A stretch of 5,350 nt of DNA. Origin: Planctomycetaceae bacterium (lineage in GTDB: Bacteria > Planctomycetota > Planctomycetia > Planctomycetales > Planctomycetaceae). The stretch is taken from assembly GCA_015487825.1 (NCBI GenBank), contig WFOZ01000890.1, positions 1 to 5,350 of the forward strand, in the 5' to 3' direction. This document shows positions 1 to 5,350 of this stretch, piece by piece; the first letter of the stretch is position 1; every line of letters begins with the position of its first letter. Under the pieces are notes generated by a model. That model did no database searches. It was not told the DNA's origin and saw only the letters and a list, made by a program, of their open reading frames with translations. A program made the position numbers and the translations under genes.

Positions 1-28
1 GAAGTGTACAGTATCGAAGCAGGCATCA

Positions 29-101
29 GGGGACGTAGCTCAGTTGGTAGAGCAACCGACTTTTAATCGGTAGGTCCAGGGTTCAAATCCCTGCGTCCCC
101 A
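29..101 (+). tRNA. tRNA-Lys, anticodon UUU
   Basis: This is a complete 73-base cloverleaf that reads lysine AAA/AAG codons. The acceptor strand GGGGACG (29-35) pairs perfectly with CGTCCCC (94-100). The D stem GCTC (38-41) pairs with GAGC (50-53) around a loop containing GG. The anticodon stem ACCGA (55-59) pairs with TCGGT (67-71), and the loop CTTTTAA puts TTT at 62-64. The T stem CAGGG (77-81) pairs with CCCTG (89-93) around TTCAAAT. The discriminator base is A101. The 3' CCA is not encoded (the next bases are TTTTT), so it must be added after transcription. Only 28 bases lie upstream in the window, so its promoter cannot be judged. No second copy of its 3' end occurs in the window, so there is no sign of an integrated element. 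Confidence 0.97.
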
Positions 102-121
102 TTTTTAATGCTTTATGTAGA

Positions 122-146
122 AGCCCCAATTGCTGTTCAAGGGGCT
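122..146. repeat. Inverted repeat downstream of tRNA-Lys
   Basis: AGCCCC (122-127) pairs with GGGGCT (141-146). An inner TTG (130-132) can pair with CAA (138-140) around a five-base loop, leaving a two-base bulge. It begins 21 bases after the tRNA and could end or stabilise the tRNA transcript. No T-run follows on either strand, so it is not a textbook intrinsic terminator. A role as tRNA 3'-trailer structure is inference. Confidence 0.4.
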
Positions 147-210
147 CCAAAACCGTTCAGAGATTTCCTAAACTAACGCGACGGTGTTGCTTGAGGCCTC
201 TGGTACGCCT

Positions 211-226
211 TCGCAATTTTTTGCGA
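211..226. repeat. Short perfect inverted repeat in tRNA-kinase spacer
   Basis: TCGCAA (211-216) and TTGCGA (221-226) form a perfect 6-bp stem around TTTT. It lies 111 bases beyond the kinase stop codon on the minus strand, so it could sit in that gene's 3' untranslated region. No T-run follows on the minus strand. The stem is short and could be chance. Confidence 0.3.
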
Positions 227-254
227 GTTGAAATTTCCCTGACCTTTTGCCAAT

Positions 255-272
255 AGGTTCTGCAAAGAACCT
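255..272. repeat. Hairpin with GCAA (GNRA-type) loop in tRNA-kinase spacer
   Basis: AGGTTCT (255-261) and AGAACCT (266-272) form a perfect 7-bp stem. Read on the plus strand it closes a GCAA tetraloop, and on the minus strand the loop is TTGC. It starts 64 bases after the kinase stop codon, a plausible place for a 3'-end structure of the kinase mRNA. The sequence that follows on the minus strand (ATTGGCAAAAGG) lacks a T-tract, so I do not call it a terminator. No gene is supported between 102 and 336. Confidence 0.35.
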
Positions 273-336
273 GCCAGTACAAGGCCATGATCGATAGCTT
301 CGCGCAGTTTTGAATCGGATTTGGTGTGAGTATTTG

Positions 337-3180
337 TTACGGGGAGACGGCTCCGACATACGGTTTCAGGTCTGCCATCGGGGCGAGATGCCCTTTGCCG
401 GCGGCCGGCTTCATAAAACCGCTTCCCGGTTTGGAGTTTACAAACTTAAAATCTTTCAATCCCTGAACACCGTTGTTTGTGAATAAAATTCCCTGAGCGC
501 TGCTCGCGTTTGTATCCGCAGTCCGTGTTGTCCAGTTCCACGGTGCTCCCGGATATTTTTTCTGCAACATTGCTTTGAATTTGGTCTGGTCGTAACCATC
601 TGAAATAATCAGATCTGCCTGCTTCGAACCAAAAAATAAATTTCTAATGAGGCCAAGGTCGGTACTGGTATCTGTTGGTGCCAGCGAGAAACGGATTGCT
701 GTGCTGTTATCGGAAAAAGTATTGTTCGAAATCATGACCGAATCTAATAACGGTGCGGAAGCCGCCTCGAATGAAATCCCTGTTTCGGTCTGATAGAAGA
801 TGTTTTCTTTAATGTTAAGCCAGCGGGAGAAATCTGTTTTGATTTCTATTCCCGTTTTCAGTGGCCCAACGAACCTGCAATTCTGGACCGTCAGTGATTC
901 GGTGTTCTCGGAGCCGTCCAGAAGACGAACCGCAGATGCCGTTTTACTGTCTGTAGTAAACTCATTCCATGATAATCTGATCTGACTGTTGTAAAGACCG
1001 GCTGCCCCGACCAAATCGACCCCCGATTTTTTGAATCCACGAATTTTGGAAGCAATAATCTGCACTCCCGCACATCGACCTTCCAGTAGAATTGCGGTAT
1101 CGCATTTTGAAGCGTTGAAATCAAACTTTGAAAGAACCAACCCGTCAGCATTTTTCAAATGCACAATCGGCTTGCTGCTGAAAGAATTCCAGAGAATTTG
1201 CGTTCCTGTTTCGTTTAATATTTCCAAACGATCCGGAAAAAAAGTGGGGGGATCGATAATTGTGAGTGGCTCGTTAATTACCGTTCCCGGCATAATTCTT
1301 ATTTTTCGACCGCTGGAAAATGTACCGGGGTTGTTATATTTAATCAGATAGTCAATCGCCTGATTCAGCGAATTGAAATCCCCTTCTGGGCCGACTGTCA
1401 TATCGACACCAATAATGGGCATGTCTACCGGAATTTCATCGGGTGTATCATCAACTTTCACAATCGCAGAAGAGGGTGTTTCAGCGGGCTTCGATTCTCC
1501 ACCTGAGAACATCCAGAACATCAGCCCGAGTACCAGCAGACCGCCACCTGCAATGGAGGCTGCCAACGCCGGTTTTTCGCGAAGTTTAGCAGCCAGAGAA
1601 GCTGGAAATGCTTCGGTTCTGTTTTCTTCCGGCTGAGAAACCGGTTCGGTTTCCGGCTGTGATTGTTGCCGGGCAGGGGATTGCGATGCTGCCTGAAGGG
1701 TGTCCGCTCCCGAGGGAGTTTTTTCCACCGGCTGTTTTGGTCCTCCTTGCGAAACTGCCTGAATTGATGAAGGCTCTTTGTGTGTGTCTGCTGGAGGTAC
1801 CGATCCGGGTTGAGAAGAACTTTCCTGTGATCGCACCATCTTTTTTGAAGATTGCTGTTTCAGTTTCGAGGAAGCTTTCTTCTTGCCGGATTTCGCTCCT
1901 GATTCGGGCTTCACTCTGGAAGCTGGTTTCTTTTTCTTTTTGGTGCTTTTCGATGAAGCAGGGATTGTCGAATCGGGCGGCGGTTCCTTGCCGATCATTG
2001 TCAGAAAATCGCCGAATTCTGTTTCTGATTCGATCACACGATCTGGTTGGCTGCTCTCGGCTTTACTTGTTTTACTGACCGTAGAATCACTGGCATCCCA
2101 TTCTGCAGAGTGGGCTTCAAGCCAGTTTTCGTCTGCGTTTTCGGAAATCCATTTTTTGAGAACCTGCATCACTTCTTCAGCAGTCTGATAACGTTCTTCC
2201 GGTTTTTTGGCCATCATTTTGTCGATGATCGCCAGTAACGATTCCGGAATATCGCTGCGATACTTCGTAATTGGTGGAGGCGCCTGAGTCTGATGTGCCA
2301 TCAAACGCTGTGCCAGGCTGCCCTGCTCAAAAGGAACATGTCGTGTGAGCAGAAAATAAGCCGTGCATCCCAGGCTGTAGATATCTGCCCGGGCATCGAC
2401 ATCGTGAGAGTTGATGGCCTGTTCGGGAGAAAGGAAGTCTGCGGTCCCAAGCACTTTTTCGTCGTGTTGAATGGTAAGAGAATCCTCATCGCCTTCATTG
2501 AAAAAACGAGCCAGTCCCATATCCAGAATTTTTACGGTCCCTTTTTTATCAAGCAGTAAATTCCCGGGCTTGATATCCCGATGAACCAATCCCGATTCGT
2601 GAGCGTGCTTGAGACCGTTGGCTGTTTGCCGGATATACTCAGCAGCATCCAGAGGAAACAAAGGTCCGTTCTGGATGACTGTTTCGTGAAGGTCCATTCC
2701 CTCAACGTACTCCATCACCAGAAAATGAACTTCTGCCTTTCCATCGGTAAAGTGATCGACATCGTAAGCCCGGACAATGTTTGGGTTATCCAACGCTGCA
2801 GCAGCCTGGGCTTCGAGATGAAAACGCCCCAAATATGAAGAGTCATCAACACGACTGGCGGGTAGGACCTTAATGGCACAACGTCGTTTCATCACAGAGT
2901 GTTCTGCGAGATAGACGGAACTCATGCCTCCCCGTCCCAGCAATTTAAGCAGTTTGTACTTGCCAAGGAAAAATCCCTTGTGCTTGCCGGCAACTAACTT
3001 TTCAGCCTGCCAGGCAGTTAGGTCTTCTGAAGCGATCAGAGCTTTGGCCAAGGTTAATTTTTCGAGTGGAACCTGCTGTTCTGCTTCAATTTCTGCTATG
3101 CGGCCGCGGAGACGGTCTTCGGAGATGAGACCGCTCTTTTTCAGAATTTCAATAAAGGAATCAGTCGTTGCAGATCGCAT
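337..3180 (-). CDS. Membrane-anchored Hanks-type Ser/Thr protein kinase with extracytoplasmic beta-helix domain
   Basis: This 947-residue protein should transfer phosphate from ATP to Ser/Thr of cytoplasmic targets. Residues 1-72 form the N-terminal module common in planctomycete kinases. The kinase domain (about 75-345) has the loop GRGGMSSV (82-89), Lys104, Glu123, HRDIKPGN (200-207, catalytic Asp202), DMG (220-222), SPE (251-253), Asp266 and Arg330. So every key catalytic residue is present, although the third loop glycine is Ser and DFG is DMG. Next come a Ser/Pro/Gln/Lys-rich linker (about 352-536, Lys-rich at 412-447), one transmembrane helix (about 538-558), and an outer domain (about 593-860) that reads as a right-handed parallel beta-helix. 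Basic residues before the helix support an N-in topology. The start is the first ATG after an in-frame TAA two codons upstream; no good ribosome site precedes it. It is transcribed divergently from the glycosyltransferase. Its substrate and ligand are unknown. Confidence 0.95.
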   Translation of the reverse strand: MRSATTDSFIEILKKSGLISEDRLRGRIAEIEAEQQVPLEKLTLAKALIASEDLTAWQAEKLVAGKHKGFFLGKYKLLKLLGRGGMSSVYLAEHSVMKRRCAIKVLPASRVDDSSYLGRFHLEAQAAAALDNPNIVRAYDVDHFTDGKAEVHFLVMEYVEGMDLHETVIQNGPLFPLDAAEYIRQTANGLKHAHESGLVHRDIKPGNLLLDKKGTVKILDMGLARFFNEGDEDSLTIQHDEKVLGTADFLSPEQAINSHDVDARADIYSLGCTAYFLLTRHVPFEQGSLAQRLMAHQTQAPPPITKYRSDIPESLLAIIDKMMAKKPEERYQTAEEVMQVLKKWISENADENWLEAHSAEWDASDSTVSKTSKAESSQPDRVIESETEFGDFLTMIGKEPPPDSTIPASSKSTKKKKKPASRVKPESGAKSGKKKASSKLKQQSSKKMVRSQESSSQPGSVPPADTHKEPSSIQAVSQGGPKQPVEKTPSGADTLQAASQSPARQQSQPETEPVSQPEENRTEAFPASLAAKLREKPALAASIAGGGLLVLGLMFWMFSGGESKPAETPSSAIVKVDDTPDEIPVDMPIIGVDMTVGPEGDFNSLNQAIDYLIKYNNPGTFSSGRKIRIMPGTVINEPLTIIDPPTFFPDRLEILNETGTQILWNSFSSKPIVHLKNADGLVLSKFDFNASKCDTAILLEGRCAGVQIIASKIRGFKKSGVDLVGAAGLYNSQIRLSWNEFTTDSKTASAVRLLDGSENTESLTVQNCRFVGPLKTGIEIKTDFSRWLNIKENIFYQTETGISFEAASAPLLDSVMISNNTFSDNSTAIRFSLAPTDTSTDLGLIRNLFFGSKQADLIISDGYDQTKFKAMLQKKYPGAPWNWTTRTADTNASSAQGILFTNNGVQGLKDFKFVNSKPGSGFMKPAAGKGHLAPMADLKPYVGAVSP

Positions 3181-3224
3181 CTGTTAGAAACCAGGACTCT
3201 CCAGCCCGCATGATTCGACAGGCT

Positions 3225-3253
3225 GTCATAGAAAAAGAGGTGAATGTTGTAAA
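3225..3253 (-). promoter_or_regulatory. Candidate sigma70-like promoter for the kinase gene
   Basis: On the minus strand, TTTACA (3253-3248; five of six bases match the -35 consensus) is followed after exactly 17 bases by TATGAC (3230-3225; four of six match the -10 consensus). Initiation would fall near 3218 and give a leader of roughly 38 bases. This is the best-spaced pair I found on that strand. Planctomycete promoters are poorly defined and such matches arise by chance, so it is tentative. Confidence 0.3.
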
Positions 3254-3339
3254 GACGCAGATAAATTGAAAGGCATCACATATTTCATGCTGTTTAAACT
3301 TCCGTATTGCCAATGATAAGCATAATTTGAACCTGATAC

Positions 3340-3356
3340 ATGATGCAAATCATTTG
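3340..3356. repeat. Overlapping short inverted repeats in divergent intergenic region
   Basis: ATGAT (3340-3344) and ATCAT (3349-3353) are inverted around GCAA. Overlapping them, CAAAT (3346-3350) and ATTTG (3352-3356) are inverted around a single C. They lie 52-68 bases before the glycosyltransferase start. They could be a protein-binding site acting on one or both divergent genes, but they are short and AT-rich, so chance is a serious alternative. No convincing plus-strand promoter was found in this 227-base region. Confidence 0.2.
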
Positions 3357-3407
3357 AGCACTATTTTTTCGTGAATTGAAATCCCGTTATCCCTCAGAAA
3401 ACATACG

Positions 3408-4223
3408 ATGTCCTCTATTTCCCATAAAAGTGACGATCCGAATAACCCGAATCAGAACAAATCCGAGTCCTACGAAGAGTCGGGAAGAGATTCCCGGACT
3501 CCGCTGCTCCATACACTGGGCATATTCGTGAAAGAGCCCGTTTCAGGAAAAGTTAAAACACGATTGGGGACGGAAATTGGTTGCGAAGAGTCTGCACGGC
3601 TCTACGAATTGTTCGTCAAAGATCTGACAGCCAGGTTTCAGCCTCTCTCTGAAAGGCTGATTATGGGCTACAGCCCAAGCAGTTCTTCCGCGAAAAGGTG
3701 GGTAGAATCTCTTTTTGTACCTGGCAGATCGCCTTCACCAGCAGATTCTCGTACAAAAATAGAGACCTGGCCTCAGCCACAGGGCGAATTGGGGGAAAGA
3801 ATGAGTGCTTATTTCGAACACGCATTCGCCTTTGCTGATACTGAATCAGCCGTGTTAATTGGTTCAGACAGCCCTACAATTCCCGCAGAATATGTACAAC
3901 AGGCATTTGAATGGTTATACCGCAAAGATTGCGTCATCGGACCAAGTGCAGATGGTGGATATTATTTAATCGGTTTGCGAATACCGTGCGAGGAACTGTT
4001 CAAAGATATTTGCTGGAGTCGCCCCGGAGTTTTATTGCAAACGGTAGAGAAAATCAAAAAGGCGGGTCTCTCGCTCAAACTACTCCCGGTTTGGTATGAT
4101 ATCGATTCCAAAGATGATCTACAGATGTTAAAAGGACACTTATCTGCTCTGGAAATCTCGGGAGATGAAGATATCCCCAGGCAAACACACCAATGGGTTT
4201 TGAATTGGAATACAGCACGATAA
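3408..4223 (+). CDS. TIGR04282/DUF2064 (COG3222) family glycosyltransferase-like protein
   Basis: This 271-residue protein has a GT-A-like nucleotide-sugar/nucleotide-binding fold, related to MobA/CofC-type nucleotidyltransferases. Family motifs appear in order: FVKEPVSGKVKTRLG (40-54) at the nucleotide-binding end, Q-x-G-x-L-G-x-R-M (Q124-M132 region), GSDSPTIP (152-159, with the likely metal-binding Asp154), GPSADGGYYLIGL (178-190), CWSRPGV (202-208) and WYDIDSKDDL (229-238). It has no signal peptide or membrane segment, so it is probably cytoplasmic. Residues 1-34 are a hydrophilic Ser/Asn/Asp/Glu-rich extension not needed for the fold. No later in-frame ATG precedes the first motif, and an in-frame TGA at 3372 closes the frame upstream, so this ATG is the sensible start. 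Databases often label the family an arsenosugar-biosynthesis glycosyltransferase beside radical-SAM genes. None is visible here, so the substrate is unassigned. A clear ribosome site is lacking. Confidence 0.88.
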   Translation: MSSISHKSDDPNNPNQNKSESYEESGRDSRTPLLHTLGIFVKEPVSGKVKTRLGTEIGCEESARLYELFVKDLTARFQPLSERLIMGYSPSSSSAKRWVESLFVPGRSPSPADSRTKIETWPQPQGELGERMSAYFEHAFAFADTESAVLIGSDSPTIPAEYVQQAFEWLYRKDCVIGPSADGGYYLIGLRIPCEELFKDICWSRPGVLLQTVEKIKKAGLSLKLLPVWYDIDSKDDLQMLKGHLSALEISGDEDIPRQTHQWVLNWNTAR

Positions 4224-4248
4224 AGTGATTCGTTTCACAGCCACAGGG

Positions 4249-4269
4249 CCTGCAGTGCGGCACTGCAGG
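4249..4269. repeat. Perfect 9-bp hairpin between glycosyltransferase and response regulator
   Basis: CCTGCAGTG (4249-4257) and CACTGCAGG (4261-4269) are perfect inverse complements around CGG. In the plus-strand RNA, two G-U pairs (4247-4248 with 4270-4271) could lengthen the stem. It begins 25 bases after the glycosyltransferase stop. It could act as a terminator/attenuator or as an RNA-processing or stabilising hairpin between the two genes. No T-run follows, since the downstream bases are TTCTCCATCATG, so intrinsic termination would be inefficient at best. Confidence 0.55.
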
Positions 4270-4286
4270 TTCTCCATCATGATTTT

Positions 4287-4292
4287 GAGAAG
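4287..4292 (+). promoter_or_regulatory. Probable ribosome binding site for the response regulator
   Basis: The purine-rich GAGAAG lies eight bases before the ATG at 4301, which is good Shine-Dalgarno spacing. It overlaps a GTG at 4292 that is in the same frame. The spacing therefore favours the ATG at 4301 over a start at that GTG, which would add only three residues. Confidence 0.45.
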
Positions 4293-4300
4293 TGAAGAAC

Positions 4301-4753
4301 ATGGATAAGCCGGAAGTTACTCCCCCGAATCGCATTCTGATCGCTGATGATAATCAGCAGAATCGAGAATTGGTAGAAGCCTGCCTCAGCGATGAAGATT
4401 ACATTATTGAAATGGCCGAAGATGGTCGCAGTACGCTGGAGAAAGTAGAACAGTTTCATCCGGATCTGATTCTACTCGATATCATGATGCCTAAAATGAG
4501 TGGCTTTGAAGTTTGCCAGCTACTCAAAAACAATTCATCCACGCAGGATATTCCGGTTCTGATGGTAACAGCTTTAAGGGAAAATGCTGATATCGAAAAA
4601 GCCGTCGATGCAGGGGCAGATGATTTTCTTTCCAAGCCGGTTAATCGCCTCGAACTTAAAACCCGCGTTCGATCCTTGCTGCGGGTAAGACACCTGACCA
4701 ACGAACGGGATCGGTTGCTGGAATATCTGAAACAGATTGACTCTGAACGGTAA
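4301..4753 (+). CDS. Single-domain CheY-like response regulator (receiver only)
   Basis: This 150-residue protein consists almost entirely of one phosphoreceiver domain. Numbered from the ATG, the acidic pair is Asp16-Asp17, the phosphoacceptor is Asp60 in LILLDIMMPKMSGFE, the switch Thr is Thr90, and the conserved Lys is Lys112 in SKPVN. All the residues needed for Mg-dependent phosphorylation by a histidine kinase are present. After the receiver, residues about 125-147 form a short charged, Leu-containing helix that could be a coiled coil; there is no DNA-binding, GGDEF or HD-GYP output domain. It resembles the receivers of PleD/RpfG-type proteins. No cognate histidine kinase is in the window. 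The dtd gene starts six bases after its stop, so the two probably share a transcript. An in-frame GTG at 4292 is an alternative start. Confidence 0.93.
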   Translation: MDKPEVTPPNRILIADDNQQNRELVEACLSDEDYIIEMAEDGRSTLEKVEQFHPDLILLDIMMPKMSGFEVCQLLKNNSSTQDIPVLMVTALRENADIEKAVDAGADDFLSKPVNRLELKTRVRSLLRVRHLTNERDRLLEYLKQIDSER

Positions 4754-4759
4754 AGCAAT

Positions 4760-5200
4760 ATGCGAGCTGTGATACAACGTGTAACTTCCGCATCGGTCAC
4801 AGTCGATTCCGAAATTGTGGGGAGCATTGATTCCGGTTTGCTGATACTGCTGGGAGTCGGGCAGGAAGATTCGCGAGATGATGTTATCTGGATGGCTGCA
4901 AAACTGGCAGGGCTGCGTATTTTCCCCGACGAAGCCGGGAAGATGAATCTCTCGGTAAAACAAATTCAGGGGGAGGTATTGGTCGTCAGCCAGTTTACGC
5001 TTTATGGTGATTGCAAAAAAGGAAAACGGCCCAGCTTCGTGCAGGCTGCCGCACCACAAAAAGCGAATACTCTTTACGAGGAGTTTGTAGCTGAATTGAC
5101 CGGCCACGGACTTACGGTGAAAACAGGAATCTTTCAGGCTAAAATGGATGTGGCGCTCGTCAACGATGGCCCTGTCACATTGATAATCGATTCGCAATAA
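4760..5200 (+). CDS. dtd: D-aminoacyl-tRNA deacylase (DTD)
   Basis: This cytoplasmic homodimeric enzyme hydrolyses the ester bond of D-aminoacyl-tRNAs, and glycine mischarged on tRNA-Ala, recycling the tRNA and keeping translation stereospecific. The protein is 146 residues, the normal family length. It starts with the typical [13 protein letters not shown] and has both signatures: SQFTLYGD (77-84) and NDGPVT (135-140), which carries the Gly-cisPro pair that rejects L-amino acids. Residues KGKRPSF (87-93) and the AAAP that follows also match the family. It begins six bases after the response regulator stop with no clear ribosome site of its own, which suggests translational coupling or a shared message. 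Nothing is missing or disrupted. Confidence 0.97.
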   Translation: MRAVIQRVTSASVTVDSEIVGSIDSGLLILLGVGQEDSRDDVIWMAAKLAGLRIFPDEAGKMNLSVKQIQGEVLVVSQFTLYGDCKKGKRPSFVQAAAPQKANTLYEEFVAELTGHGLTVKTGIFQAKMDVALVNDGPVTLIIDSQ

Positions 5201-5265
5201 GCCACGACAACACTGCAAAGGCAGGCCATGTGGGAGTTTAATCGATAGAATAATTTTTGAAATTA

Positions 5266-5350
5266 ATGAACAGTCGCAATAAAAACAAGAAATCATCCCG
5301 GAAGAAAAAATCTCTGATATCTTCTGACCGGCAGGATTTTGATGATGACC
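5266..5350 (+). CDS. Possible start of a downstream gene, truncated by the window edge
   Basis: An ATG at 5266 opens a frame that stays open for 28 codons to the end of the window. The predicted start is very basic (MNSRNKNKKSSRKKK) and then turns acidic (DFDDD). It lies 65 bases after dtd on the same strand, in an AT-rich stretch with no recognisable ribosome site. The function cannot be identified. A hydrophilic Lys/Ser-rich N-terminus would suit either the cytoplasmic tail of a membrane protein or a disordered leader. The call rests on the open frame and position only. Confidence 0.45.
   Translation, partial: MNSRNKNKKSSRKKKSLISSDRQDFDDD

Noticed and set aside
29..101. tRNA-Lys as an integration site for a mobile element
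   Set aside because: No integrase gene, direct repeat of the tRNA 3' end or foreign-looking composition occurs in the window. The flanking genes look like normal chromosome.
168..359. 63-codon minus-strand open frame between the tRNA and the kinase
   Set aside because: It overlaps the end of the kinase in another frame, has no recognisable domain or ribosome site, and its composition looks random. Treated as chance.
1608..2188. Long plus-strand open frames opposite the kinase linker
   Set aside because: They are antisense to the low-complexity Ser/Lys-rich region, whose skewed codons suppress stops on the other strand. The translations show no recognisable family.
5202..5233. Possible terminator after dtd (CCAC/GTGG outer and CTGC/GCAG inner pairs)
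   Set aside because: The pairings are only four bases each with large internal loops and no following T-run, so the structure is too weak to call.
5246..5254. TAGAAT/AATAAT as a -10 box for the downstream gene
   Set aside because: No -35-like hexamer lies 16-18 bases upstream, and AT-rich intergenic sequence yields such matches by chance.
5192..5282. Repeated TCGCAATAA at the end of dtd and at 5274-5282
   Set aside because: A nine-base match, one copy spanning the dtd stop and one inside the next open frame, with no flanking similarity; consistent with coincidence.
4574..5296. 240-codon minus-strand open frame opposite the regulator and dtd
   Set aside because: It lies antisense to two well-conserved genes with intact family motifs. 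Its translation is Cys/His/Phe-rich with no domain, as expected for a shadow frame.

Overview
The window looks like ordinary chromosome from a planctomycete, probably of the Gimesia/Rubinisphaera type, although the genus cannot be fixed from the sequence. The main evidence is the large membrane-anchored Ser/Thr kinase. It has the N-terminal 'SGL(I/L)...LTAWQ...L..G...GF.LGKYKLL' module, a DMG in place of DFG, and a C-terminal parallel beta-helix, a combination typical of planctomycetes. Base composition is close to balanced. Shine-Dalgarno sequences are weak or absent at most starts, which also fits that phylum.

Layout from left to right: a complete tRNA-Lys(UUU) on the plus strand (29-101); a 235-base spacer with three compact inverted repeats and no convincing gene; the 947-residue kinase on the minus strand (337-3180); a 227-base divergent intergenic region; then a plus-strand series of a TIGR04282/DUF2064-type glycosyltransferase (3408-4223), a single-domain CheY-like response regulator (4301-4753) and D-aminoacyl-tRNA deacylase dtd (4760-5200). 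The last 85 bases hold the probable start of one more plus-strand gene, which runs off the window.

The regulator and dtd are separated by only 6 bases and are very likely co-transcribed. The glycosyltransferase lies 77 bases upstream of the regulator, and that gap contains a perfect 9-bp hairpin, so read-through from it is possible but may be attenuated. No shared pathway for the three plus-strand genes is evident. Dtd is a housekeeping translation-quality enzyme, the regulator has no output domain, and the glycosyltransferase has no recognised partner here. The kinase and the regulator are both signalling proteins, but they belong to different phosphotransfer chemistries and nothing in the sequence links them.

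I found no mobile element, CRISPR array, integration scar or clearly new multi-gene system. The points most worth a second look are the kinase's extracytoplasmic beta-helix with its regular rung pattern, the output-less receiver joined to dtd, and the perfect hairpin at 4249-4269.
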